From Acidithiobacillus sp. HP-2 (GTDB lineage Bacteria; Pseudomonadota; Gammaproteobacteria; Acidithiobacillales; Acidithiobacillaceae): DNA of 64,000 nt. Positions 43,115 to 51,120 of the stretch are shown in pieces; position 1 is the stretch's first letter; every line of letters begins with the position of its first letter. The DNA lies in NCBI RefSeq assembly GCF_015100155.1, contig NZ_JACKZA010000011.1:1-64000 (forward strand), given 5' to 3'. Below the pieces are notes generated by a model, which had not been told where the DNA came from, did no database searches, and was given only the letters and a program-made list of their open reading frames with translations. A program made the position numbers and the translations under genes.

Positions 43115-44128
43115 ATGAAAGCCTCTACCGGCAGTAACGTGGCCTCTCCGCAGGCGCTTGCCATCACCGCACTGGCAACGCGCTATCTGTTGGACAATGA
43201 ATTTTCTGTGGAACCCCAATTGGGGGAAGCTGTGGACGCATTACTCGTCGAAGAGGACGAAGAAACCCTGCAAACCATTTCCCTGCTGCTGTATGAAAAA
43301 GATCCGGATGCCTCTGAAGATTTCTGGGATTATGCGCGGGAACGTGCAGAAATGTTCCTGACCGAAGAAGGGCAGGTCAGCACCCTGTTTGCCGTACCGG
43401 TACGCCATCCAGCATTCATTCAGGGATTTTCGGCAGAACGGGCTGCGGCTTCCTTTTTTACGCAAGGACTTGTCTGCGCAAATGCTAAAGTCACCTTTTA
43501 TCCCGCCCCGGTAGATGGCGGGCAACTGCTGAATATGTCTCCGGTAGAAGTGTTTCGCCTCCATACGGCACTGGGCCAGGACTATCGGGAAGCCGCTACC
43601 TTGCTCAGTACACAAACCTATGCTGAAGGCACGCATCCCTATATTTGCTTCATCGGTATTGTCAGCTACTCCGCGCAGATGCCGGGGCATTGTGTGGCTT
43701 GGGAGTTACCTTCGGATGACTTTGTGCGCCGCATTCAAAACTGGACCGAACAATCGGATCTGGCCGTGTTGGGTCTTAATAGGCAGCAAAACGCGCTGGG
43801 ATATCCGGGTCGAATGGTGTTTGCGGTTCGCGAAGGGGCACAGGAATATCAGGATATCGTTCTGGAAGAATTCGTAACCCGAGTGGTTGGGGAAAAGTCG
43901 GGCCAGATTCTCGCCCGTCTGCAGGATCACCCGATTATGGAAGGGCTCACGCTGGAACTGTATGATGCCGCCCAAGAGTATGGGTCACTCTATATACCCT
44001 GGAAGCAGTTGGATCAGACGCGTGCGGATGTCATTGAGCGGATATTCGATTTACTCCGAGAATCGGGTGTCATGGGCCTCATGTTTCAGGACTACGAGGC
44101 GGGTGAAATATCCCGAGTGCAGCACTAA
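43115..44128 (+). CDS. Uncharacterised protein, distant paralogue of the 41.1-kb gene
   Basis: 337 residues, start ATG 43115, 4 bases after the H-NS-like stop, so translation is likely coupled. N-terminal half shares element order with the 41.1-kb protein; the C-terminal half (VVGEKSGQILARLQD, ELYDAAQEYGSLYIPWKQLD) is specific. Overall acidic, globular, no signal or membrane segment. Function unknown; the duplicated arrangement around an H-NS-like gene suggests a conserved module. Confidence 0.55.
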   Translation: MKASTGSNVASPQALAITALATRYLLDNEFSVEPQLGEAVDALLVEEDEETLQTISLLLYEKDPDASEDFWDYARERAEMFLTEEGQVSTLFAVPVRHPAFIQGFSAERAAASFFTQGLVCANAKVTFYPAPVDGGQLLNMSPVEVFRLHTALGQDYREAATLLSTQTYAEGTHPYICFIGIVSYSAQMPGHCVAWELPSDDFVRRIQNWTEQSDLAVLGLNRQQNALGYPGRMVFAVREGAQEYQDIVLEEFVTRVVGEKSGQILARLQDHPIMEGLTLELYDAAQEYGSLYIPWKQLDQTRADVIERIFDLLRESGVMGLMFQDYEAGEISRVQH

Positions 44129-44359
44129 TGGAATGGGTCAGCCTGTGGGTAATCCGGAGGGCGTGCATTTACCCAACAGAGGTGATGATGCGTGATCTGC
44201 GACAGGCTGGTGGCATTTTACCTCTCGAAAAGTGGCGTAATAGGGCGGTTTCAGTGCTATCTCATGCTTGGATGGCAAGCGCATAAACTACTCGGTATTC
44301 CTTCAGTCCATTGAGAATTCTCGGGCACGTATCATGGGTCTGACCGCTTCGATTGCGGG

Positions 44360-44917
44360 ATGATTGGGAAAACTCTATGGTTCGTAAAAAAGAGGAAACT
44401 TTATGCTACGATGCGAAAAACCTCCATTCATGAAAAAGTTGCAACCTGCATGACCGTGACATCGTTAAAAAAACGTCCTCTGTCCTCTGAGGCATCGTTG
44501 CAAAGCCCTTTGGTGATTATCACGATCGGGGCCACAGCTTCCGGAAAAAGCACCTGGGCGCAGCAGATGCAGAAAAAGTACAGCACACTGGATATAGCGA
44601 TCATTCAAACGCCCGAAGCATCTGCCAGGAACCAAACACAATGGCTCAACACGGTGAAAGCAGCCCTGCATCACGCCGTGATCATATTGGACGGCAAAAA
44701 TTTGGATGATGCTCAATTCTGCCGAGACCTTCAGGCACTCAACGCATTGGGTGTCAAGGAGGTTGTCATCCAGTATTTTGCGCCGGAAAGCCTGTTTGTT
44801 CTTCTGTCCAGAAGTAAGGGCGTCGGTGGCGAACAAATTCGCCATGAACTGCAGACCATCCAAAGTCAGGCGCATTATCTGAACCTGCTAGATGCAGAAG
44901 GGTATACATCTGACTAA
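44360..44917 (+). CDS. Small P-loop NTPase/kinase-like protein
   Basis: 185 residues with one clear Walker A, IITIGATASGKSTWA (residues ~53-67), and a Walker-B-like VIILDGKNLDDAQF near residue 110. The N-terminal ~45 residues before the core are atypical, so a later start (ATG 44411 or 44450) is possible. Looks like a small kinase or nucleotide hydrolase of the zeta/AAA_33 type; substrate unknown. It follows a 230-base gap with no gene. Confidence 0.6.
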   Translation: MIGKTLWFVKKRKLYATMRKTSIHEKVATCMTVTSLKKRPLSSEASLQSPLVIITIGATASGKSTWAQQMQKKYSTLDIAIIQTPEASARNQTQWLNTVKAALHHAVIILDGKNLDDAQFCRDLQALNALGVKEVVIQYFAPESLFVLLSRSKGVGGEQIRHELQTIQSQAHYLNLLDAEGYTSD

Positions 44918-44952
44918 AAACGGTTATCTATTTTCCGTGTAAAGAATTGGAC

Positions 44953-45504
44953 ATGTCGATAGAACGGGGAAAAATGCCACAGGAAACTGCCAGCAACTCC
45001 GAAGCAGATTATGGAATGACCCGACTGGATTATGCGAAATCGAAAGGGTGGTGGGTAAGGCTGTATCGCCCAGGATCGAAAAAACCGGATGCCAGCAAGC
45101 TCTTTTCTGACTCCGCGCATAATGGTTACGAAGCAGCGCGCATCGCTGCTCGAACATGGCGGGATGAAAAAATGGCAGAACTGGACATTCAGCCCAGACA
45201 GCGGGATGGAAACGGCCATTTTACGACGTATAGCCGCAACCGATCAGGAAAAATTGGGGTGCGGTTATGCCATGATTACACTGCGGACGGCAGTATTTCC
45301 CGGATCTACTGGGAGGCCAAATTCATGGTGAATGGCAAGCAGCGGGTGCGCTCTTACTCGGTGTGGAAATATGGCTATGAATGTGCCTGGAGATTGGCGA
45401 TTGCCGAACGCCAGCGGCATGACGGTGAACCGGTTCGGGACACGGTTCCAGAACGTCCGGACTGGTTGGTGGCACTCGCTGTTACGCACGGTTTAACGTT
45501 ATAA
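44953..45504 (+). CDS. Tandem AP2-like DNA-binding protein
   Basis: 183 residues, ATG 44953. Two segments look like AP2-type three-stranded-sheet plus helix domains: residues ~24-75 (GWWVRLYRPGSKKP ... NGYEAARIAARTWRDEKM) and ~90-155 (SGKIGVRLCHDY ... YWEAKFMVNGKQRVRSYSV and KYGYECAWRLAIAERQ). AP2 domains in phages and bacteria sit in HNH homing endonucleases and integrases, but here no nuclease domain is attached. A degraded second copy lies at about 47530-47605, with the C-terminal sequence DWLVAFAVSQGLAL versus DWLVALAVTHGLTL here. Confidence 0.6.
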   Translation: MSIERGKMPQETASNSEADYGMTRLDYAKSKGWWVRLYRPGSKKPDASKLFSDSAHNGYEAARIAARTWRDEKMAELDIQPRQRDGNGHFTTYSRNRSGKIGVRLCHDYTADGSISRIYWEAKFMVNGKQRVRSYSVWKYGYECAWRLAIAERQRHDGEPVRDTVPERPDWLVALAVTHGLTL

Positions 45505-45561
45505 CGGGCTTACTGCACTACTGCAGCTGACGCGTGGACCATTCCAAGAAGACCAAGGTAG

Positions 45562-45589
45562 TTGCAGATGCAGCATTATTTGTTATAGT
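45562..45589 (+). promoter_or_regulatory. Putative promoter of the Xre-RES pair
   Basis: TTGCAG (45562-45567), 16 bases, TATAGT (45584-45589), about 25 bases before the ATG of the antitoxin gene. The match is moderate. Such pairs are usually autoregulated by the antitoxin, but I saw no clear operator palindrome. Confidence 0.4.
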
Positions 45590-45614
45590 TGTTTCATGAA
45601 GTGGGGGATCGCTC

Positions 45615-46016
45615 ATGACGCAAACCGCAGTCATCTCAGACAGAGAAAACAAAATCCACGATCGCATAGTCTTGGCAAAGATGCTCATGAAGGCCTTTGA
45701 GCTCTGGATGGTGGACAATGAAGGGCAACTTGCCTTACTGGGTTTGGCGGCCGAGAACCGCGCAGCCCTCAGTCGCTATCGCAAAGGGGAACCCTTAGGC
45801 GCAAATAGGGATCTGCTTGAACGTGCGGGCCATTTACTTGCTATCCATAAAAATCTACGATTGCTTTTTCCGCATGACCGGGATTTGGCTTATCAGTGGA
45901 TGACCACCCGTAACCGTGCGTTCGATTATCGGACTCCCGTAGAAGTGGTTCGCGAGTGGGGATTTACCGGATTGTTGATGGTTCGAGCCTATCTGGATCA
46001 TGCCAGGGGCGGATGA
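45615..46016 (+). CDS. Xre/MbcA/ParS-type antitoxin of a RES toxin
   Basis: 133 residues: helical N-terminal DNA-binding part and a C-terminal toxin-binding domain of the MbcA/ParS/Xre family ([15 protein letters not shown] ... [18 protein letters not shown]). It neutralises the RES protein encoded by the overlapping downstream gene (ATGA overlap at 46013-46016) and normally represses its own promoter. Good ribosome site (gggggatc). Confidence 0.82.
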   Translation: MTQTAVISDRENKIHDRIVLAKMLMKAFELWMVDNEGQLALLGLAAENRAALSRYRKGEPLGANRDLLERAGHLLAIHKNLRLLFPHDRDLAYQWMTTRNRAFDYRTPVEVVREWGFTGLLMVRAYLDHARGG

Positions 46017-46759
46017 TTGTGGCGGAGTCATTTTATGACGGTCTTACCCTGGCGGATACGCACCATACCTTGATTCGCAATATCATCAGTTTGCGGGTAT
46101 CGGAAGACCTGTTTAACGATCTGTCGGTTAGCCCAGAAGACTGGACTGTGGCACAACAGTACGAAGCCGCTGCCAAGCCGCCCCACTATACTTCCCAGGC
46201 GCCGGCCATTAACCGACCCTTCGAGGAAGCGGAATGGTTCGCTGCTATCTGGTTTCCATTTAAAAACTGGACGGTAAGCCGATACAGCGATGGTTCCTTT
46301 GGCGTTTGGTATGGTGCGGATACGGTGGAAACCTCCGTTTACGAAACGGTACACCACTGGAGGTCACGGCTGTTGCGCGATGCAGGCTTTGAGCAGATGG
46401 TGATTTCTGGTGGTCGGGAAAGCATTACCGTGGATCGTTTATTATATGGGGTCCGTTGTGACGCTGCTTTGGTGGACCTGCGCCCACATGTCGCAGAGTA
46501 TCCCGCGCTGGTAGATGCAGAAAGTTACCATTTTACGCAGCCGATAGGAATCCGATTCAAGACTGAAGGACACCCCGGGCTGGTTACCATCTCCGCACGA
46601 TGTATCGGGGATGTGTTTGCTGTGCTGAATCCGGAGGTGTTATCGCATCCCAAAATTCAGTCCTATTTGACGTATCGACTGACGCTACATGGAGTGCAGG
46701 TGAATCGGGAAGCTGGCGATTCGAAAGGGGCGGATGCGGCATGGATGTGTGTCCCCTAG
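46013..46759 (+). CDS. RES-domain NAD+-consuming toxin
   Basis: 248 residues. The RES core is visible: [20 protein letters not shown] (conserved Arg and Tyr) and [19 protein letters not shown] (Tyr and Glu) near residues 70-115, followed by the family tail. Known RES toxins degrade NAD+ and stop growth. Expressed from the Xre antitoxin gene with a 4-base overlap. It sits in the same island as the ADP-ribosylglycohydrolase. Confidence 0.85.
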   Translation: MIVAESFYDGLTLADTHHTLIRNIISLRVSEDLFNDLSVSPEDWTVAQQYEAAAKPPHYTSQAPAINRPFEEAEWFAAIWFPFKNWTVSRYSDGSFGVWYGADTVETSVYETVHHWRSRLLRDAGFEQMVISGGRESITVDRLLYGVRCDAALVDLRPHVAEYPALVDAESYHFTQPIGIRFKTEGHPGLVTISARCIGDVFAVLNPEVLSHPKIQSYLTYRLTLHGVQVNREAGDSKGADAAWMCVP

Positions 46760-46852
46760 CGAGATCGCGAAAACCGCAAAAAAAATGTTGAAATGGGGCA
46801 AGATGCCTTATCCTCCAAAACCTATTCGCTGCCGGTTGTAAGGACTTAAATT

Positions 46853-46882
46853 ATGCAACTGTTCCTGACCAAAGAAGAATTA
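46853..46882 (+). pseudogene. 5' end of a second copy of the 47.7-kb gene, cut by an IS3 remnant
   Basis: ten codons (MQLFLTKEEL) match the start of the 92-residue protein at 47701 (MHLFLTKEEL); immediately after codon 10 the sequence changes to TGGTGGACCC, the end of IS3-type debris. A transposon seems to have split a duplicate of that gene. Confidence 0.6.
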
Positions 46883-47215
46883 TGGTGGACCCATGAGCCA
46901 AGACAAATGAGCGAGAGTTTAAGCTAGTCTGGTTTCTAACCTTGCAGCAGAATGGTGCTGCCCCAAATCGTCCCTGAGTGATGGTCATGCTGCAACCCTT
47001 CGGATAGCGGTCCACAATGCAGGCACAGCCCTCTTGCCCTGTCAGGTATCCCTGATCTGGTGTCAGATAGCCAAGGGACTGATGCGGGCGCGACTATTGT
47101 AAAATACAAAGTGGGCAGTCAGCCCATCCATCAGTTCTGGTACATGAGCATAGCCCCGCAGGGAAATATCCTCATGCTTCACACTGCGCCAGAGCCGCTC
47201 CACAAACCCCCTAGA
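46883..47215 (-). mobile_element. IS3-family transposase remnant
   Basis: Read on the minus strand from 47215, the sequence encodes part of an integrase-core transposase (RLWRSVKHEDISLRGYAH, then HFVFYNSR) and, one frame over, RPHQSLGYLTPDQGY, the conserved C-terminal motif of IS3-type transposases; one base is missing between them. The upstream catalytic half is absent. It ends on the plus strand at TGGTGGACCCATGAG, a terminal-repeat-like edge. The element is dead. Confidence 0.75.
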
Positions 47216-47248
47216 TGCAAATGCATATGCATTTGCAATGCATTTGCA
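47216..47248. repeat. Triple 11-bp repeat forming a 22-bp palindrome
   Basis: TGCAAATGCAT (47216-47226) is followed by its exact inverse ATGCATTTGCA (47227-47237) and a direct copy of that (47238-47248), then an A-run. The first two make a perfect 22-base palindrome. It lies right at the edge of the IS3 remnant. It may be an operator, a recombination or replication site, or part of an IS end. Confidence 0.6.
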
Positions 47249-47340
47249 TAAAAAAACCTAATAAATTCAATGGGCGTTTTTCAATATTTTATTTGGCTAC
47301 TTATGAGCGCGATTTTTTAACGATATGAGGAAATAGCCCC

Positions 47341-47475
47341 ATGCCCCAAATCTCTGTTGAACGTCAGACCTCCTATCGTGCCAGACGGCCCTTTGCAGGT
47401 ACTGACAACAAATGGAGAACGCCAAATCAACACCTGGGTGAAAACGGGGACGTATCTGCCGACTGGACAAGATAA
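47341..47475 (+). CDS. Possible 44-residue ORF
   Basis: ATG 47341 behind gaggaaat opens 44 codons (arginine- and Gln-rich, MPQISVERQTSYRARRP ...). No relative recognised and it lies in debris, so it is only a candidate. Confidence 0.2.
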   Translation: MPQISVERQTSYRARRPFAGTDNKWRTPNQHLGENGDVSADWTR

Positions 47476-47529
47476 TTGTCGCTGAGCACAGGGCTCTATG
47501 TCAGATTAAGTGGGCTCAGGGGTAGAATC

Positions 47530-47605
47530 TGGGGTATGTGACGCATGAAGACGAGGACTGGATTGGCTTGTGGCGTTCGCTGTTTCGCAAGGACTGGCGT
47601 TATAA
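47530..47605 (+). pseudogene. C-terminal remnant of a second AP2-like gene
   Basis: From 47561 the frame reads DWLVAFAVSQGLAL and stop, nearly the C-terminus of the 44953 gene (DWLVALAVTHGLTL). The words ACTGGATTGG just before suggest a local duplication that shifts the frame. The rest of the gene is gone or unrecognisable. Confidence 0.6.
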
Positions 47606-47700
47606 TGGGCATGGTAACTTCATCAAAGCATACCCAGAAGGCTAGGCAAAACGGCAATGTGCCTTGCCTTTCGAAATCATCTCACTACAGGATTTGAACG

Positions 47701-47979
47701 ATGCATTTGTTTCTAACGAAGGAAGAATTACGCAAATCCGGCAAGGTCTTTTGTGAGGATTGCCAGCATTTTGAATCGGGCTCCACCTTGGGCGGTCTGG
47801 GTTTTTGCGCGCTCACCAAAAACCGACAGGCGAGGGTGGAAGAAACCGGTAAAACCGTTTCGGACCGCCAAGGGTTGCCACCCGACACAACCCCAGAACT
47901 GGGTTGCGCCGCGTGTTATCCTATGGCACCCAGAGTGTGCGGTAAATTTCGGGATAGAACGGCAGTAGCCGCGTTATAA
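47701..47979 (+). CDS. Cysteine-rich small protein
   Basis: 92 residues with CEDCQHF near residue 18, FCALT near 35, GCAACYP near 70 and VCGKF near 80: eight cysteines in pairs, consistent with a zinc or Fe-S site. No family recognised beyond plasmid/phage hypotheticals. A truncated copy of the gene lies at 46853-46882. Confidence 0.55.
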   Translation: MHLFLTKEELRKSGKVFCEDCQHFESGSTLGGLGFCALTKNRQARVEETGKTVSDRQGLPPDTTPELGCAACYPMAPRVCGKFRDRTAVAAL

Positions 47980-48066
47980 TTGTTATAATGTATGTCTAAT
48001 GGATGTTGACATTGATGCGTGAAAAGGCAGTGTGGTGCTGGTTTCTATTCGGGAAAGGGGTGAAAA

Positions 48067-48258
48067 ATGCTGAACGGAAATGACAAGGAACGTCTCGAAA
48101 AAGCGGCTCAATCGGCTGATTTATTTGTACAAGACCTGCAGGATTTGGCGAAGGCCGAGGATGTTCTTTTGGCGAATATTGCAGAGGAGCTGCTCAAACA
48201 TGCGGCAGTCCTTGAACAAAGGTTGTGCCGGATCGAGCATGTAACCAATACAGAGTGA
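48067..48258 (+). CDS. Small helical protein
   Basis: 63 residues, helical, heptad-like leucines (KAAQSADLFVQDLQDLAKA, ANIAEELLKHAAVLEQRL), suggestive of a short coiled coil. Start ATG 48067 behind aaggggtg. No relative recognised. Confidence 0.45.
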   Translation: MLNGNDKERLEKAAQSADLFVQDLQDLAKAEDVLLANIAEELLKHAAVLEQRLCRIEHVTNTE

Positions 48259-48373
48259 GGTGATGGGGCATTTTCCCGTAGTGAATCGGTAAATGACCTC
48301 AAGATTCTATGTGAAGGCTTGAAGCAGCAATTCAATGTGCTGAATTAAATGTTTTTTGTAAACCCACATCCGC

Positions 48374-49111
48374 CTACACCCACCAAATCAGTGCAGAATC
48401 GAACGGCGCCGCGTTCCCTGCCTTCCCGTCTTGACCGACAAAACGCAACCTTCCACGTAAAAACTCCGGTTTTCCACCGCCTTCGAGAGCTTTGTGCCAC
48501 CAGTTCGTTCCAGTCCTGGCCGGCACGAGGGCGATCACTTTAACCCCCAATATGGCTTCTGCGACCATTTTATCAATCCATAGTGACAGTGCTTTACCGT
48601 ACGGTGGATTCACCCATACCACAGAGCCAGAATCGCCCCAGGAGCGGGATAAACCATCATCGGCCAGTGCATAGCGATTGACACACGGGATAGACCTCTG
48701 TCCATCGTCAGGAGAACAGGGATCCAGATCGAATTGCTGAATACCTAAGCGTGACAATACGTTTTGCCATACCTCTGGTGGCGTTTGCCATGTCATATCT
48801 TTTGAAGCATGCAGGGTTTTCCAGCGCGCACTTTTGCCTTCGGTAAGCACAACCCGAAAGTCAGCCGCTTCAGCAAGCTTTTTGTAGCTCGCAATAGTCC
48901 CGCCACCATACTGAAGCAGGCGATAAACCGTATCAAAACCGATACCAGAAGCGCGACATGCGGCTCGGATCCCGCCTAACGCGTCAACAATCTGGGCGGG
49001 CGACGGATTTGGTGCATGGACGGCAACCATGCTGCCAATGCCGGATAGCGCGCGTCTGCGAGTATGGGCTGCTAGATTAGGGCGGATTTTCAGTGTAATG
49101 GTGCGGGTCAA
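48374..49111 (-). CDS. Phage-type DNA N6-adenine methyltransferase with HTH-like N-terminus
   Basis: About 245 residues: the C-terminal half is the Dam-like methyltransferase of phages (FDLDPCSPDDG then VVWVNPPYGKALS, NPPY catalytic motif); the N-terminal half (IVDALGGIRAACRASGIGFD and LLQYGGGTIASYKKLAEAA) looks like a repressor-type helix-turn-helix. The first in-frame start is TTG 49111 (gggaaag upstream); ATG 49030 would remove 27 residues. Such enzymes modify GATC-like or other A sites of the element, but the target here is unknown. Confidence 0.8.
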   Translation of the reverse strand: MTRTITLKIRPNLAAHTRRRALSGIGSMVAVHAPNPSPAQIVDALGGIRAACRASGIGFDTVYRLLQYGGGTIASYKKLAEAADFRVVLTEGKSARWKTLHASKDMTWQTPPEVWQNVLSRLGIQQFDLDPCSPDDGQRSIPCVNRYALADDGLSRSWGDSGSVVWVNPPYGKALSLWIDKMVAEAILGVKVIALVPARTGTNWWHKALEGGGKPEFLRGRLRFVGQDGKAGNAAPFDSALIWWV

Positions 49112-49385
49112 AATTGGTACTTTCCCAATATTGGACAGTGACAGATTCGGGAGCGAATTATTACAGATTCAGGAACGCAGAACAAGATGATGTGCGCTTT
49201 TGACGACTCCAGCCAAGAAAAAGAAAAAAAGACTAAAAGAACGTTTGCCATTCATGGTATTATTCGGAGGGCAATGCCTTGAACCGAAAGGGTGTAACTT
49301 TTAGTCAAGACCTGAACCGGTCTGGGGTATCCGTATCTATCTTTATTTTATCTTTATAGAATACAGATAAGAATATTCTGCTTCA
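49112..49385. other. Control region between two divergent or adjacent genes
   Basis: About 270 bases between the methyltransferase start and the end of the 462-aa gene; holds the direct repeats at 49141-49177 and AT-rich TATCTTTAT-like repeats at ~49340-49365. No gene seen. Confidence 0.4.
49141..49177. repeat. Two 15-bp direct repeats 22 bases apart
   Basis: ACAGATTCGGGAGCG (49141-49155) and ACAGATTCAGGAACG (49163-49177) match at 13 of 15 positions, with starts 22 bases apart (about two helical turns), just upstream of the methyltransferase TTG start. This phasing suits a regulator binding one face of the DNA. Confidence 0.5.
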
Positions 49386-50774
49386 CTAAGAAATCTCATT
49401 TTCTCGTAGGATTTGTCGAACTCGTGTTGGGGAGCAGTCAAACTCTTCTGCAAGTTGTTTTATGGCTTGAGCCTTAGTCATTTTGTCATTTCTCCGAAGT
49501 GATTGCGCTACTTGAAGCATTTCTACCTTGTCAACTTTGATTGGTCGGCCTTTTCCCTTGCCTGAGTGGTAATAATCCGGAGCGTTATTCTGGGCATACC
49601 AGGACTCTTCTTGGAAAAGGCACATATATATGGCGACAATGGTGGGATGAAAAGGGATATCTTTATCGAAAACAAACTGCCCCACAAGCTGGATTAGGTT
49701 CATTGGGGAGTGCTGCGATGAATCAATGAGAGACTGGACCATTTTTACGAACTTTTCTGGTCTAGAGATTGGTGGGTAGGATCGCTGAATCTCATCAAGT
49801 AGCCGTTGCAAGGAGGGCGTGTCAACAGGCTGATTTTTTTTAGACGAAAATAAGGTTTTAGTAATACTAAATAAGTTATCTCCGATTATTTTAACCTCAT
49901 TTAAATTATCCAAATTCAAGCGCATCAGGAGGTTTGTTTTCCACGGTATCAGTTCCGGATCATTTGCATTACGCGCTACATTTATTGCCTTTTCCTTTCT
50001 TTGCCGGACCAGTTTCTTTTCTTGGGCGATGTACCGCTTGCGGGCTGCCAGATAGCGACTCATATTTTTCTGTGGGTCGTGCAAAGCGCAGGTTTTACCA
50101 GTAGATGATTTCGTTTCTCCTGAGCGCTCCGGTATTAATCTAAAGCAAAACTGGCAGTGTTTTCTGGCAAACAACTCTTTTAAGTTCGGGTCTCTCTTGT
50201 GCGAACGCTCAATGTGCTCATTCTCAAATTTTTCGCGTGACTCGCTTTCCCGCCGTGAAAGAGCCAGCGCTTTGTCGTCCTCGTGCCGACGTAACAACGT
50301 GGCAAGACCGTTAAAAAAATTATTTAACTCGCTACAAATGAGGTCGGGACCATGTTGACCATAATCTTCTCCCCAAACATCGAAGTCAGCGATGGGACTA
50401 TCGCCAAAACCTTTTCGCCGATAGGCCTCTTCCAGTTTTTCGGCCAGTTCGACAGGGCCGAATTCTTCGTCTTTGCAATCTGTTGGTTTAAGTATAAAAA
50501 AGATACGCCCAGTACCATGAAACGTTTTAGTGGGTTCAACTTTGTGAATTTTCTCAGCCAATCCCTCCGAAAACCTAGAATCAAGATTCCCAGGATTATG
50601 CTCAAAATCAGCTAATACCTTATCCAGTACTTGCCAACGCTCGTAATAATGTAGTTTGTCCGTAGGAATGTGCATGCGGGGTTCCAATGTCAATTTCAGG
50701 AATCCACGAAGACTACGACAGTGGTCTACAAGTTGTGTACGCAATAAATTCTTATTGGAACGAGTTTTTGCCAT
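49386..50774 (-). CDS. Uncharacterised protein with zinc-finger-like and C-terminal HTH
   Basis: 462 residues. Middle part carries HCQFCFRLIPERS ... TCALHDP (Cys-Cys ... Cys-His, a possible zinc site) embedded in basic, helical sequence (KRYIAQEKKLVRQRKEKA), and the C-terminus ends in a helix-turn-helix-like AIKQLAEEFDCSPTRVRQIL. Likely a nucleic-acid-binding protein of the element; role unknown. It is divergent from alpA. Confidence 0.55.
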   Translation of the reverse strand: MAKTRSNKNLLRTQLVDHCRSLRGFLKLTLEPRMHIPTDKLHYYERWQVLDKVLADFEHNPGNLDSRFSEGLAEKIHKVEPTKTFHGTGRIFFILKPTDCKDEEFGPVELAEKLEEAYRRKGFGDSPIADFDVWGEDYGQHGPDLICSELNNFFNGLATLLRRHEDDKALALSRRESESREKFENEHIERSHKRDPNLKELFARKHCQFCFRLIPERSGETKSSTGKTCALHDPQKNMSRYLAARKRYIAQEKKLVRQRKEKAINVARNANDPELIPWKTNLLMRLNLDNLNEVKIIGDNLFSITKTLFSSKKNQPVDTPSLQRLLDEIQRSYPPISRPEKFVKMVQSLIDSSQHSPMNLIQLVGQFVFDKDIPFHPTIVAIYMCLFQEESWYAQNNAPDYYHSGKGKGRPIKVDKVEMLQVAQSLRRNDKMTKAQAIKQLAEEFDCSPTRVRQILRENEIS

Positions 50775-50901
50775 TGTTTCTGCCTTTATATCTCCTATCC
50801 ATTCAGTATGACATGAAATGAAAAAAAATGAAAAAGTTGCAGCGTGATGGAGTTACGTTATCCCGACATAATGCAATCCGGTTGAACACAAGGAGGTACA
50901 C

Positions 50902-51120
50902 ATGGACACAGTTGTTACGAAACAGCAGCCACACAGGCTACTTAGATTTAATGAGGTCAAGTACCGAACCGGTCTCTGTCGGACCAGTATTTACAATCGC
51001 ATCGCGAATGGTGAATTTCCATCGCCCAGAAAACTCGGCCGCATATCCGTGTGGTTAGAGGCCGAAATAGACCAATGGGTTTTAGATATAGCCCAGACGC
51101 AGAAAGGAGGAAATCTGTAA
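50902..51120 (+). CDS. AlpA-type small DNA-binding regulator
   Basis: 72 residues; a MerR/AlpA-like winged helix (LLRFNEVKYRTGLCRTSIY then NRIANGEFPSPRKLGRISVW). AlpA proteins activate integrase or excise functions of integrated elements. Ribosome site aaggagg. It starts the plus-strand replication cluster and stops directly before the next gene (TAAATG). Confidence 0.8.
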   Translation: MDTVVTKQQPHRLLRFNEVKYRTGLCRTSIYNRIANGEFPSPRKLGRISVWLEAEIDQWVLDIAQTQKGGNL

